Shown here in pieces: positions 18,610 through 27,311 of a stretch of DNA of 55,102 nucleotides. Where the stretch lies: contig JBBJJH010000023.1 in the NCBI GenBank assembly GCA_037623315.1, positions 1 to 55,102 of the forward strand, given 5' to 3'. The DNA is from Halanaerobiaceae bacterium ANBcell28. GTDB taxonomy: Bacteria > Bacillota > Halanaerobiia > Halanaerobiales > DTU029. Position numbers and translations under genes: made by a program. Position 1 is the stretch's first letter. Each line of letters starts with the position of its first letter. The notes beneath the pieces are model-generated. The model saw only the letters and a program-made list of their open reading frames with translations. It did no database searches and had not been told where the DNA came from.

Positions 18610-18900
18610 ATGTTAACAAGCAAAAGAAGAGCGTATTTAAGGGGACAGGCTAATAGGCTGAACCCTATTATACAGATTGGTAAGGATGGAATTAGTGATG
18701 GCGTAATTGAACAAGTCGATGCAGCTCTTGATGATCATGAATTAATTAAAGGTCGTATTTTGAATAATTCTATGGAAGATGTGCGTGATGCTGCTAATCA
18801 GCTGGCTGATAAAACTGAGGCAGAAGTTGTACAGACAATCGGTAATGTTTTTGTTATCTTTAGAAGAAATAATGAAGAACCTAAATATATTCTTCCATAG
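18610..18900 (+). CDS. yhbY: YhbY-family RNA-binding protein (CRM domain)
   Basis: This 96-aa single-domain protein of the CRS1/YhbY family binds the pre-50S ribosomal particle. Recognisable parts are the start LTSKRRAYLRGQANRL, the IQIGKDGISDGVIEQ segment carrying the GxxG loop (GKDG), and the DHELIKGRILNNS strand. Its place after obgE is conserved in Firmicutes. The ATG at 18610 follows a GGAAGG sequence about 12 bases upstream. Confidence 0.93.
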   Translation: MLTSKRRAYLRGQANRLNPIIQIGKDGISDGVIEQVDAALDDHELIKGRILNNSMEDVRDAANQLADKTEAEVVQTIGNVFVIFRRNNEEPKYILP

Positions 18901-18982
18901 AAATTTATGATATGATAGAATAGAATAATGATATGTTAGCATTAGGTGGCTAGCTTTAAAGAGTAAAATAGGGGTTGTTATT

Positions 18983-20911
18983 ATGTCTATTTTAAATATG
19001 AATAAAATTTCAAAAAACTATGGAGTGACAGAAGTTCTTAAAGATTTTTCTCTTTTTGTTACAGAGGGAGAACGGGTAGGATTGATTGGTGCTAATGGTT
19101 GTGGAAAAACTACTGTCTTTAAAATAATAGCCAATATGGAACCATATTCAGAAGGTAGTATTTCTCTTAAAAGAGGTATTAAGGTGGGTTATCTCCACCA
19201 GATGCCTGAGTTAACTGAAAATTTAACATTAATTGAGGAGCTAAAGACTATATATCAAGATCTAATTGATAAAGAGAAAAGATTACGTCAATTAGAAAAT
19301 GAAATTTCTGAAATAAGTGGTGATAGTAAATCATATCATCTGGATGAGATTATGAATGAATATAGTAGAATACAACATGAATATGAAATCCTTGGTGGTT
19401 ATCGTTATGAGAGTAAAATAAGAGAAATTGCATATGGAATGGGTTTTTCTGAAGATGAATTGAAGAAGAAAAAAGTAGATAATCTTAGTGGTGGTGAAAA
19501 AACCAGACTAGGTCTGGTAAAATTACTTTTAACTGAGCCGGAGTTACTTTTATTAGATGAGCCTACTAACCATCTGGATTTACCATCAATCCAGTGGTTG
19601 GAGGATTATTTACATGAATATCAGGGAACTGTTATTATTATCTCTCATGATAGATACTTTCTTGATCAGGTTGTTAATAGAATAGTTGAGATAAAAAATG
19701 GAAAAGAAGATATATACCACGGTAATTATTCATATTTTCTTAAGGAACGTAAGTTAAGGCATCAACAATTGATGCAGGCTTATGAAAACCAACAAAAGAA
19801 AATTAAACAAATGGAAGAGTCAATAAAACGCTTGCATCTATGGGGAAGACAGGCTGATAATGAGAAGTTTTTTAAAAGAGCAAAAAGTATGCAGAAATCC
19901 CTTGATAAGATTGAAAGGTTGGATAAACCTATACTTGATGGAAAGCAAATGGGCTTGGATTTATCAGTAAATAATCGTAGTGGTAATGAAGTACTTCATA
20001 TTGAAAGCTTAAGTAAGTCATTTGGCAAACAAAAAGTTCTTAGTAAGCTTGATATGGATATCTATTGGCAGGATAAAGTAGCAATGATTGGACGTAATGG
20101 TACTGGTAAGACTACATTGATTAAAATTATACTGGAGAATCTGGCTGCTGATAGTGGTTTTGCAAAGCTTGGAGCAAATGTAAAAGTAGGTTATTATAGT
20201 CAGGAATTTGAAGGTTTTAATCCTAGTGATGATTTAATAACCGCTCTTAGACGTGAATGTTATATGAGTACTGAAGAAGCTCGAAATGCACTGGCAGCTT
20301 TTCTATTCACAGAAGATGAGGTTTTTAAACTAGTAAAGGATCTCAGTGGTGGAGAAAAGAGTCGGCTTCGTTTATTACAATTAATGAATGGTGAATATAA
20401 TTTTCTAGTTCTTGATGAGCCAACTAATCATCTTGATTTGCCTTCAAGAGAAATTTTAGAGGATACAATAAAAGAATATCCAGGCACGATTTTGATAGTA
20501 TCTCATGATAGATATTTTTTAAATAAGGTTGTTAAATATATTTATGAATTAGAAGATGGAAGGTTAGTCAAGTATTATGGAGACTATAATTATTATCGCA
20601 AGAAAAAGGATGATATTCTTAAAGCAAAAGAGTTAGAAAAAGAGAAAAATAATCGAAATCAAAAGTCTTTTCAATCAGATTATCATCGTTTGAAAGAAGA
20701 AAAGAAAAGAGAAAGAAAAAGGGAAAACAGACTTCAAGACTTGGAAACAGAGATTGAAGAACATGAAAGACAGATAAAAGAAGTAGAATCAGCTATGATA
20801 GATCCAGCAAATTTTGACGATATTGATTTATTGAATCAATTGAAGGTAGATTATGAAAAATTACAGGCAGAACTTGATGACTTGTATGTAGAATGGGAAG
20901 AGATAATGTGA
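18983..20911 (+). CDS. ABC-F family ATPase (Uup/YdiF-like)
   Basis: This 642-aa soluble protein has two ABC ATPase domains and no membrane segments, acting on ribosomes. Domain 1 has Walker A GANGCGKTT (~36), signature LSGGEKTRL and Walker B LLLLDEPTNHLD. Domain 2 has GRNGTGKTT (~373), LSGGEKSRL and LVLDEPTNHLD. The inter-domain linker (about 240-320) is charged and helical, with HLWGRQADNEKFFKRAKSMQ. The C terminus (about 555-640) is a long charged coiled coil. This architecture matches translation factors of the Uup/YdiF branch rather than antibiotic-resistance ABC-F proteins, although the latter cannot be excluded. A terminator follows immediately. Confidence 0.92.
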   Translation: MSILNMNKISKNYGVTEVLKDFSLFVTEGERVGLIGANGCGKTTVFKIIANMEPYSEGSISLKRGIKVGYLHQMPELTENLTLIEELKTIYQDLIDKEKRLRQLENEISEISGDSKSYHLDEIMNEYSRIQHEYEILGGYRYESKIREIAYGMGFSEDELKKKKVDNLSGGEKTRLGLVKLLLTEPELLLLDEPTNHLDLPSIQWLEDYLHEYQGTVIIISHDRYFLDQVVNRIVEIKNGKEDIYHGNYSYFLKERKLRHQQLMQAYENQQKKIKQMEESIKRLHLWGRQADNEKFFKRAKSMQKSLDKIERLDKPILDGKQMGLDLSVNNRSGNEVLHIESLSKSFGKQKVLSKLDMDIYWQDKVAMIGRNGTGKTTLIKIILENLAADSGFAKLGANVKVGYYSQEFEGFNPSDDLITALRRECYMSTEEARNALAAFLFTEDEVFKLVKDLSGGEKSRLRLLQLMNGEYNFLVLDEPTNHLDLPSREILEDTIKEYPGTILIVSHDRYFLNKVVKYIYELEDGRLVKYYGDYNYYRKKKDDILKAKELEKEKNNRNQKSFQSDYHRLKEEKKRERKRENRLQDLETEIEEHERQIKEVESAMIDPANFDDIDLLNQLKVDYEKLQAELDDLYVEWEEIM

Positions 20912-20919
20912 TAAGGAGA

Positions 20920-20948
20920 GGGATAGCTTTTTGATAGCTATCCCTTTT
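20920..20948 (+). terminator. Terminator of the ABC-F gene
   Basis: GGGATAGCT (20920-20928) pairs perfectly with AGCTATCCC (20936-20944), then TTTT. It separates this plus-strand gene from the convergent Asn/Gln-rich gene. On the minus strand no T-run follows the stem. Confidence 0.85.
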
Positions 20949-20959
20949 AGAGTTATGCT

Positions 20960-21985
20960 TTAGTATCTTTTGGATTGATAATAGGAGTTGCCAATATCTT
21001 CGTCTCTTTTAGCAGAGTTGTACTGAGCACCGTATTGGTTTACCCCACCACCTTGTTGCATTGATGATTGATAGTAGTTGTTGTTTTGCGCATATTGGGA
21101 GGCATTGTTCATATTAGTATTGTTTTGTGCATTATTAGTATAATTGTTGTTAGCATAATTATTAGCATTATAGTTGTTATTGCCAGCAAAATTGTTAGCA
21201 CTTACATTGTTAAGACTGTTTAGGGTGGCAGATCCTGTATATTGACTTTTTCCTGCTTGATTTGTGAAATTGTTATTAGCACTTTGGTTCTGGATATTTG
21301 CATTACCTTGGCTTTGATAGTAAGCGTTTCCTACATCTTCATCTCTGTTACCAGAGCTATATTGTGCACCATATTGATTTACTCCACCGCCGCGTTGTGC
21401 AGATGCTTGATAATAGTTGTTGTTTTTAGCGTATTGTGATGCTCCTCCCATATTGTTCATTGCATTTTGCTGGAAGGCTTGTTGATTATTTTGATTAAAT
21501 TGATTAGCTTGATTTGTGTTTTGATAATTTTGATACTGATTTGCATTTTGATTAGCTTGATTTGTGTTTTGATAATTTTGATATTGATTTGCATTTTGAT
21601 TAGCTTGATAATTATTGTTAGCAGCAGTAAAATTATTTGCACTTACATTATTTAAATTATTTAATGTAGCAGAACCAGTGTATTGATTTCCAGCATTTTG
21701 ATTTGTGAAATTGTTACCTGTTTGATTCTGGAAGTTTGCATTTCCCTGGTTTTGATAATAAGAATTTGCTACATCTTCGTCTCTGTTACCAGAACTATAA
21801 TGTGCACCATACTGATTTACTCCGCCACCACGTTGCATTGATGATTGATAATAGTTGTTGTTTTGAGCATATTGAGACTGCTTATTCATGCCCATACTAT
21901 TTTGCTGCATGTTTTGTGGATTGTACTGACTTTTACCATACTGGTTTCCCATATTTGCTTGTTGGGCTTGGTTTTGATTATACAT
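20960..21985 (-). CDS. Asn/Gln/Tyr-rich low-complexity protein with three long repeats
   Basis: This 341-aa protein is composed mainly of Asn, Gln, Tyr, Ala, Gly and Ser. Three copies of a ~46-residue unit occur at about 37-82, 186-231 and 296-341, each with SQYA, NNNYYQ, GGGVNQYGA and RDED. The last copy forms the C terminus. Linkers contain a twice-repeated QYTGSATLN segment and a tandem 16-residue Gln/Asn unit. No signal peptide or membrane segment is present. I do not recognise it with certainty. The QYGAQYSS segment resembles the QFGTEFAS repeats of gamma-type small acid-soluble spore proteins, which are also Asn/Gln-rich and repetitive; a prion-like or coat-associated role is an alternative. 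GGAGGT lies 12 bases before the ATG. A CATTTTA at 22021-22027 (minus) resembles a forespore sigma -10 box, weakly. Confidence 0.8.
   Translation of the reverse strand: MYNQNQAQQANMGNQYGKSQYNPQNMQQNSMGMNKQSQYAQNNNYYQSSMQRGGGVNQYGAHYSSGNRDEDVANSYYQNQGNANFQNQTGNNFTNQNAGNQYTGSATLNNLNNVSANNFTAANNNYQANQNANQYQNYQNTNQANQNANQYQNYQNTNQANQFNQNNQQAFQQNAMNNMGGASQYAKNNNYYQASAQRGGGVNQYGAQYSSGNRDEDVGNAYYQSQGNANIQNQSANNNFTNQAGKSQYTGSATLNSLNNVSANNFAGNNNYNANNYANNNYTNNAQNNTNMNNASQYAQNNNYYQSSMQQGGGVNQYGAQYNSAKRDEDIGNSYYQSKRY
21501..21606. repeat. 48-bp tandem repeat, 2.2 copies, inside the Asn/Gln-rich gene
   Basis: The sequence beginning TGATTAGCTTGATTTGTG at 21501 recurs at 21549, and its first ten bases recur at 21597, exactly 48 bp apart. 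It encodes a 16-residue Gln/Asn/Tyr unit on the minus strand. In-frame copy number variation would change protein length. Confidence 0.85.
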
Positions 21986-22398
21986 ACTTGTTTTATTACC
22001 TCCATATTGTGGAATTGTACTAAAATGATTAAAGTTATTGCTATAATTTTTGTTACTTTACATTTGCATTGTCAGATTTTGAATAGTCTAATCTGAAATT
22101 TGCAAATTGATTTACTTGCCCTATCACATTGTTTACTTAATCTCTGCTTTGCTTATGTTGCTTCTTAACTAGCTAATTTAATCCAAAAGCATTAACTCCT
22201 TTTAGCAGTATACTGCATTAATATTATTAGCATAAATTATTAAAATATGTTTGTTATTTTTATCCAAAAAAATAAATATAACTAGAAATAGGTTGAATTA
22301 TAAATAAAATTGAAAATTAACAAGGAAATTATATCTCTTTGACGTAATATATATTAATATAGAAAATAAGGGAGGATAATTAAGAACTAAATATTTTA
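21986..22398. other. Intergenic stretch without recognisable gene
   Basis: AT-rich DNA upstream of the minus-strand Asn/Gln-rich gene. The only structure seen is a short inverted repeat CAGATT (22073-22078)/AATCTG (22090-22095), plus the minus-strand ribosome site near 21998-22003. A TTGACG at 22339-22344 has no good -10 partner. Confidence 0.5.
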
Positions 22399-22593
22399 AT
22401 GGATAGAGATTTAATGGTAAATGCAGTTTTTGGTAGAATAATGACATATACTTTTTATGTTAATAATCTTTTCCTTGATGAAATTACCGTTAAAGAAATA
22501 GAAAATAACTATACCGGTCTTTATGTATGGGCTGGGAGAAGAATCGTAGAAGCAGCCTTTGATAATATAGTAGTATTGGATATAAACTCATAA
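22399..22593 (+). pseudogene. Short unidentified reading frame, probably a gene fragment
   Basis: A 64-codon frame (MDRDLMVNAVFGRIMTYTFY to VVLDINS) has protein-like composition but no family that I recognise. The nearest GGAGG is about 23 bases before the ATG, too far to serve it. It lies just upstream of a decayed response-regulator receiver and may belong to the same degenerating locus. A real small gene is possible. Confidence 0.25.
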
Positions 22594-22644
22594 TTATAAA
22601 TGAACAAAAATTTAGACTTTATTTTTTTGAAGATATTTTATTGA

Positions 22645-22968
22645 CTTAGAATTATAAGTATTTTAAAGAATGAGGGTTATATAGTAACTGCTGTCAGCAA
22701 TGGACTTGAGGCAATACAGGAATATAAAAAAGGTATTTATCAATTAATAATTATGGATGTACAGATGCCAATAATGAATGGGCTTGATGCTACTAAAAAA
22801 ATTAGGGAAATAGAATATCCTTCACGGATACCTATCATGGCAATGACAGCATATGCAATGGAAGGAGATAGGGAGAGATTTTTAGCTAGTGGGATGGATG
22901 AATATATAGCAAAACCTATCGATAGGTGTGAACTATTTCAAAAGATAAAGGAGTTATTATTAAAATAA
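22645..22968 (+). pseudogene. Response-regulator receiver domain, N-terminally truncated
   Basis: The frame from 22645 encodes most of a CheY-like receiver: SILKNEGYIVTAVSNGLEAI, the phosphorylatable aspartate in IIMDVQMPIMNGLDAT, the Thr in IMAMTAYAM and the Lys in YIAKPID. A stop codon (22642-22644) directly precedes LRIISILKN, so strand 1 and the acidic Asp pair that holds Mg are missing, and no start codon with ribosome site is suitably placed. The style matches the C-terminal receiver of hybrid histidine kinases or multi-step phosphorelay proteins. Most likely a remnant of a deleted gene. An internal ATG at 22753 would give only 71 residues. Confidence 0.75.
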
Positions 22969-23034
22969 AGTTAGATATTTTTTTAATTAAAGGAGATAAT
23001 TTGATGTATTCTAATCATATGTTTTTTTGGATTC

Positions 23035-23063
23035 TTGATATTTTAACTTAGGATAGGTATAAT
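23035..23063 (+). promoter_or_regulatory. Sigma-A promoter of the Gfo/Idh/MocA pair
   Basis: TTGATA (23035-23040) and TATAAT (23058-23063) are 17 bp apart, about 80 bases before the ATG at 23146, which is preceded by AAAGGAGAGGA. Confidence 0.75.
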
Positions 23064-23145
23064 ATGAAATAGAATTAAAGCATTTGAAGTAGCGAATAAG
23101 GCTATACTTATAATAAATACTCACAAAATAAAGGAGAGGATACGG

Positions 23146-24300
23146 ATGATAAAAGTTGCAATAATAGGTGTTGGCGCTATAGCTCCTTCACATATACAGG
23201 CATATCAAGAGTTTGAGGAAAGATGTGAGATCGTAGCTCTATGTGATATATACCCAGAAAAGGCAGAAGCGGGTGCCAAAAAGTTTGATTTGGATGTTGA
23301 TATCTATGATGATCATAAGAAAATGTTAGACAGAGAAGATATTGATTTAGTATCAGTTTGTACACCTCCATATACACATGCAGAAATATCAATTAATTTT
23401 TTAAAGGCAGGTAAGAATGTTATCTGTGAAAAACCAATGGCTTCTTCTTTAGAAGAATGTGATGCAATGAATGTAGCAGCAACAAATAGCGGAAAAATAT
23501 TATCTATTATAGCACAAAATCGTTTTACAAATCCTATGATGAAATTGAAAAAAGTCTTAGAGACGGAATTGATGGGTCCAATTGTACATACACAGGTTGA
23601 CTCTTTCTGGTGGAGAGGCTATAGCTATTATGACCTTTGGTGGAGAGGAACATGGGAAAAAGAAGGGGGAGGTCCTACTCTCAATCATGCTGTTCACCAT
23701 ATTGATATCTTCCGTTGGATGAATGGAATGCCTTCTGAAATCACAGCAGTAATGAGTAATGCTTCTCATGATAATGCTGAAGTAGAGGATGTTTCTGTAG
23801 CAATTGGGAAATATAATAGTGGAGCATTAGCTCAGATTACTAGCTCTGTGATTCATCATGGTGAAGAACAACAGCTAATTTTCCAGGGAAAAAATGCTCG
23901 AGTATCAGTACCATGGAAGGTGAAAGCATCTCAAGCTAAAGAAAATGGTTTTCCTGAAGATGATCAGGAATTAGAAAAGAAACTTCAAGAAACTTATGAA
24001 GAACAAGAAGACTTAAGCTATGAATTCCATACTGGTCAGATTGAAGATGTTTTATCAGCAGTTGAAGGAAAGAAAGAAGTATTAGTAGATGGAAATGAAG
24101 GCAGAGAAACCCTTGAACTTATCACTGCAATATATCAATCAGCTAGTCTTGGAGGTACAGTGAAACTTCCTTTAGATGAGAACAGTCCCTTCTATACTAG
24201 AGAAGGTGTTATGAAAAAAGCAATTAAGTTTTTTGAAAAGAAAAATAGTGTAGAAAATTTTTCTGCTGATGATATTACTACAGGAGGAAACTACGAATAA
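23146..24300 (+). CDS. Gfo/Idh/MocA family NAD(P)-dependent oxidoreductase
   Basis: This 384-aa sugar dehydrogenase-like enzyme has an N-terminal Rossmann fold (VAIIGVGAIAPSHIQAY, 3-20; acidic CDIYPEKA for cofactor binding), the family EKP motif with the catalytic Lys (CEKPMASS, ~96), and the C-terminal GGGPTLNHAVHHIDIFRW (~178-195) containing the His pair and Asp near the substrate. It lacks a signal peptide. A second, unrelated-in-detail member lies 92 bp downstream, so the two probably act in one pathway of sugar or inositol oxidation. The substrate cannot be predicted. Confidence 0.92.
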   Translation: MIKVAIIGVGAIAPSHIQAYQEFEERCEIVALCDIYPEKAEAGAKKFDLDVDIYDDHKKMLDREDIDLVSVCTPPYTHAEISINFLKAGKNVICEKPMASSLEECDAMNVAATNSGKILSIIAQNRFTNPMMKLKKVLETELMGPIVHTQVDSFWWRGYSYYDLWWRGTWEKEGGGPTLNHAVHHIDIFRWMNGMPSEITAVMSNASHDNAEVEDVSVAIGKYNSGALAQITSSVIHHGEEQQLIFQGKNARVSVPWKVKASQAKENGFPEDDQELEKKLQETYEEQEDLSYEFHTGQIEDVLSAVEGKKEVLVDGNEGRETLELITAIYQSASLGGTVKLPLDENSPFYTREGVMKKAIKFFEKKNSVENFSADDITTGGNYE

Positions 24301-24392
24301 CTTTACTTATGAAAATCAAAATTTGATAAGTAGATAGAAAATATTATTCATAAATTAACTATAGATTTGTAAATACAAAGAGGTGAAAAATA

Positions 24393-25475
24393 ATGGATAA
24401 AAGTGATGGAATGAATTATGCTCCAAAAGGTGAAGTAAATGAAGTTGTAGGTAAAGGTGAATTCCCATTTGCAGCTATTGGCTTAGATCATGGTCATATC
24501 TATGGTATGGCAAATGGTTTAATAGAAGCAGGTGCTGATTTGGTGGCAGTTTATGATCCTGATCCTGAGAAAGTAGAAGCATTTCGTAAAACATTTCCAC
24601 AGGCTAAAGCTGTTTCTTCAGCAGATGAGATTTTAAAAGATGAGAATATCAAACTCGTTGCCAGTGCAAGTATTCCTGTTGATAGACCATCCTGTGGAAT
24701 GAAAGCCTTAGATCATGGTAAACATTTCTTTGCTGACAAACCAGCATTTACAAAACTAGAACAGGTAGAAGCTGCGAAGAAAAAAGTAGCAGAGACTGGT
24801 TTAAGATGGGGTGTTTACTATAGTGAAAGACTACATGTGGAAAGTGCAGTCTTTGCCGGTCAATTAGTAGAAGAAGGAGCAATTGGTAGAGTTATACAAG
24901 TAATTGGTACAGGGCCGCATCGTGCACGTGCAGAAAATAGACCTGATTGGTTCTTTGATCCAGAAAAATATGGTGGAATCTTATGTGATATAGGTAGTCA
25001 TCAAATTGAACAATTTTTACACTATTCAGGAGCTAAAGATGCAGAGGTTCTACATAGTAAGGTTGCTAATTATAATTTTAAAGAATATCCTGATTTCCAG
25101 GATTTTGGTGATGCAACACTAGTAGCGGATAATGGGGCCACTTTCTATTTCCGGGTTGATTGGTTTACTCCAGATGGCTTAGGAACCTGGGGTGATGGAC
25201 GTGTTACCATCCTGGGAACTGAAGGGTATATAGAGGTAAGGAAATATATTGACATAGCTCGTGATGAAAGAGGAGATCATTTATATCTTGTCAATAATAA
25301 AGGAGAAAAGCATTTTCAATTATCAGGCAAGGTAGGGTATCCTTTCTTTGGAGAGTTTATTCTTGATTGCTTAAATGGAACTGAAAATGCAATGACTCAG
25401 GAACATACATTTAAGGCAGCCAGTCTTTGTATTGAAGCACAGGATAAAGCTATCTTTGTGGAAAAGGCTGAGTGA
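24393..25475 (+). CDS. Gfo/Idh/MocA family oxidoreductase, second copy
   Basis: This 360-aa paralogue begins after a 28-residue polar N-terminal segment with FPFAAIGLDHGHIYGMANGL, an atypical dinucleotide loop lacking the GxGxxG glycines and containing two His. The EKP motif appears as DKPAFTKL (~116), and the substrate region as GGILCDIGSHQIEQFLHYSG (~195-214). Many members with such altered loops still bind NAD(H). It is probably co-transcribed with the upstream gene (RBS GAGGTG) and ends before two terminators. Confidence 0.88.
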   Translation: MDKSDGMNYAPKGEVNEVVGKGEFPFAAIGLDHGHIYGMANGLIEAGADLVAVYDPDPEKVEAFRKTFPQAKAVSSADEILKDENIKLVASASIPVDRPSCGMKALDHGKHFFADKPAFTKLEQVEAAKKKVAETGLRWGVYYSERLHVESAVFAGQLVEEGAIGRVIQVIGTGPHRARAENRPDWFFDPEKYGGILCDIGSHQIEQFLHYSGAKDAEVLHSKVANYNFKEYPDFQDFGDATLVADNGATFYFRVDWFTPDGLGTWGDGRVTILGTEGYIEVRKYIDIARDERGDHLYLVNNKGEKHFQLSGKVGYPFFGEFILDCLNGTENAMTQEHTFKAASLCIEAQDKAIFVEKAE

Positions 25476-25524
25476 ATGATCTATAATTACTTATAATTTA
25501 ATTAAAAAATAGCAAATGTCGAAG

Positions 25525-25550
25525 CGCCAGGAGAAATTCTGGTGTTTTTT
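25525..25550 (+). terminator. Terminator after the oxidoreductase pair
   Basis: CGCCAG (25525-25530) pairs with CTGGTG (25539-25544) with one wobble, followed by six T. Confidence 0.75.
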
Positions 25551-25661
25551 CTATATGCTGTGTTGAAAGTTTTAAGATTATTCCCAATGAGTTTGATTAA
25601 GATTTCTTTATAGAAAATAAATTTAGATATAGGAAAATTATCAAGTAGTATATTATTTAAG

Positions 25662-25691
25662 TAGCCTTGTTTTTCATAGGGCTATTTTTTT
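25662..25691 (+). terminator. Second terminator-like hairpin upstream of the synthase operon
   Basis: TAGCC (25662-25666) pairs with GGCTA (25680-25684), followed by TTTTTTT. No gene lies between it and the first terminator. It insulates the synthase operon from upstream transcription. Confidence 0.55.
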
Positions 25692-25855
25692 ATATCTAGG
25701 ATAACTATTTGCTTTCGTATTGTGAATAATTACAGCACTAATTTTGTTGCTTTATAAAACAAAAAAAGCAATAAATACATAAAAGTATACATAAAGCCAA
25801 TAAAACTTATTTTTTTCTATTCATGGAATAATAATCTTTTTAAGACAAAAATTAC

Positions 25856-25884
25856 TTGACATTAGCGATTTGACACTATATTAT
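25856..25884 (+). promoter_or_regulatory. Sigma-A promoter of the lipid/polyketide synthase operon
   Basis: TTGACA (25856-25861) and TATTAT (25879-25884) are 17 bp apart, giving an ~80-base leader to the first gene. The leader has an imperfect stem (TAGTAGCAATTT near 25887 with AAATTACTA near 25912). No operator is obvious. GGGAGGG lies just before the ATG at 25972. Confidence 0.75.
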
Positions 25885-25971
25885 AGATAGTAGCAATTTC
25901 CAAAAAATAATAAAATTACTAACGTTTTATAGTAAAAAATTACTTTTTTATACCCGGGAGGGAATAATAAT

Positions 25972-27009
25972 ATGGGCGATTTTTATTTTCCTAAAAATAA
26001 AAAGAGAAAAATCAATAGCTACTGCAAGATATTGTCTACTGCGCATTTTCTACCTCAAGAACATATTAGTAATGAAGATATAATTAATAAATATGATTTA
26101 CCTTTTAAAAGTTCTACTATTTATAAAGCTCTTGGTGTAGAAAAAAGACATATTGCTGATGAATCCTGGGAAGATAGTGATGTTCTTTTAAAATCCGCAA
26201 AAAAATGTTTAGATGATTATGGGATATCAGTGGATGACCTTTCTAAGTTAATTGTAAATAAGTATATTGGTGATAATATACTTCCGATGACTGCCAGTAG
26301 ACTTCAAGGTAAACTTGGAAGCAATACTGCAATGCATGCCTTTGACATTGATGGGGGTATATCTTCATTTTTACATTCACTTGATTTAATATCTGCTTAT
26401 ATTAATACAGGAGATAAATATATTATCTTATCATCAGGAGGTATTTATAGAAGGTTTATAAATAAAAAAGACCCAAGAGTATCTTTTTTATTTGGAGATG
26501 CATCTGCATCAATACTTTTTGGACAAGCTAATGAAAAACATTTTCTAGCATCTTATATGTACTCAAATTATAATTATTATCATGCGTCAGTATCTTTGAG
26601 TGCTATATCAGCGAAAGAAGCTGGTACAAGCTCAGAGAATCAACTAGCATATGTTTATGATAATTATCATATGGATAACTGGAAAATAGCTGAAGATTTT
26701 TACCGTCAGGCTAGCATGGAAATAACTAAGAACCTTTTTGAGCAAAGTGGCTTAAAGATGGATGAAATTGATATAGTTCTAGTAACTGAAAATAATAAAA
26801 GAATATGGGAACTAACATTAGAAACAATAGGAGTCAGTGAGGATAAAAGTATTTCACTATTAAAAAATTATGGTAATACAATGTCAGCCATGCTTCCTTT
26901 GCTTTTAGATGAAGGCATAAGAAGTGGGATAATACAGGAGGGAATGAATGTGCTCATGATTTCTCATGGAGAAGGGATGAGTGGCGGTGGCATAGTATAT
27001 AAAGTATAA
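25972..27009 (+). CDS. KASIII-like (FabH-like) protein lacking the catalytic Cys and His
   Basis: This 345-aa thiolase-fold protein belongs to the ketoacyl-ACP synthase III group. It aligns along its length with the second KASIII-like protein two genes downstream at a constant offset of 3 residues. The position of the catalytic Cys (DVTCACSGF in the partner) is DIDGGISSF here, that is Ile130. The His position is Glu273 (VTENNKRIW), while the structural/catalytic Asn302 in YGNTMSAM is kept. It therefore cannot perform normal Cys-based condensation. An inactive partner subunit of a heterodimer, as PqsB is to PqsC, is the most attractive reading; this is inference. It is the first gene of the synthase operon. 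Confidence 0.88.
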   Translation: MGDFYFPKNKKRKINSYCKILSTAHFLPQEHISNEDIINKYDLPFKSSTIYKALGVEKRHIADESWEDSDVLLKSAKKCLDDYGISVDDLSKLIVNKYIGDNILPMTASRLQGKLGSNTAMHAFDIDGGISSFLHSLDLISAYINTGDKYIILSSGGIYRRFINKKDPRVSFLFGDASASILFGQANEKHFLASYMYSNYNYYHASVSLSAISAKEAGTSSENQLAYVYDNYHMDNWKIAEDFYRQASMEITKNLFEQSGLKMDEIDIVLVTENNKRIWELTLETIGVSEDKSISLLKNYGNTMSAMLPLLLDEGIRSGIIQEGMNVLMISHGEGMSGGGIVYKV

Positions 27010-27027
27010 CTGATAGGAGGTATATTA

Positions 27028-27270
27028 ATGGAGCGCAAAGAAATATTTGAAAAAACAAAAGAATTAATAGTAGATTATTTACGTGTAGAAGAAAGTGAGG
27101 TTATGCTAGATACTAATATTGTAGATGACCTTTGTGCTGATTCTATAGCATTAGTAGAGTTAGGTTTTAGATTTTCAGAAACTTTTTCTGTTCCAATGGT
27201 TGAAGCTAGAGAAGAACTTTTTGTGATGAATAATCTTGTAGATTTTTTATATGATGAAGTAAATAAATAA
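27028..27270 (+). CDS. Free-standing acyl carrier protein
   Basis: This 80-aa acidic four-helix carrier protein has the phosphopantetheine site in DDLCADSIALVEL, with the normal Asp-Ser-Ile (Ser about 45). Typical ACP helix pattern: IFEKTKELIVDYLRV at the start, ENF-like FSVPMVEA in the middle. It lies between the two KASIII-like genes with its own AGGAGG. It is likely charged by the ligase encoded downstream and used by the KASIII pair to prime or extend the acyl chain. Activated by the operon's own Sfp-type transferase. Confidence 0.92.
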   Translation: MERKEIFEKTKELIVDYLRVEESEVMLDTNIVDDLCADSIALVELGFRFSETFSVPMVEAREELFVMNNLVDFLYDEVNK

Positions 27271-27311
27271 TCTAGATTTATAAAAGAATTGGGGGTGTTA
27301 TAATTAAGATT

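Noticed and set aside
21501-21606. CRISPR-like periodic repeat
   Set aside because: The 48-bp period is a coding tandem duplication without distinct spacers; no cas genes are present anywhere in the window.
21457-21655. Overlapping frames on both strands of the Asn/Gln-rich gene rich in Ile, Leu and Lys
   Set aside because: They are by-products of the repetitive CAA/AAT codons of the real minus-strand gene and lack ribosome sites.
23004-23051. 15-codon frame MYSNHMFFWILDILT with AAAGGAG 8 bases upstream
   Set aside because: The ribosome site is good, but the frame is tiny, contains the -35 box of the next promoter and has no recognisable features. It is more likely debris of the decayed locus, although a leader peptide cannot be excluded.
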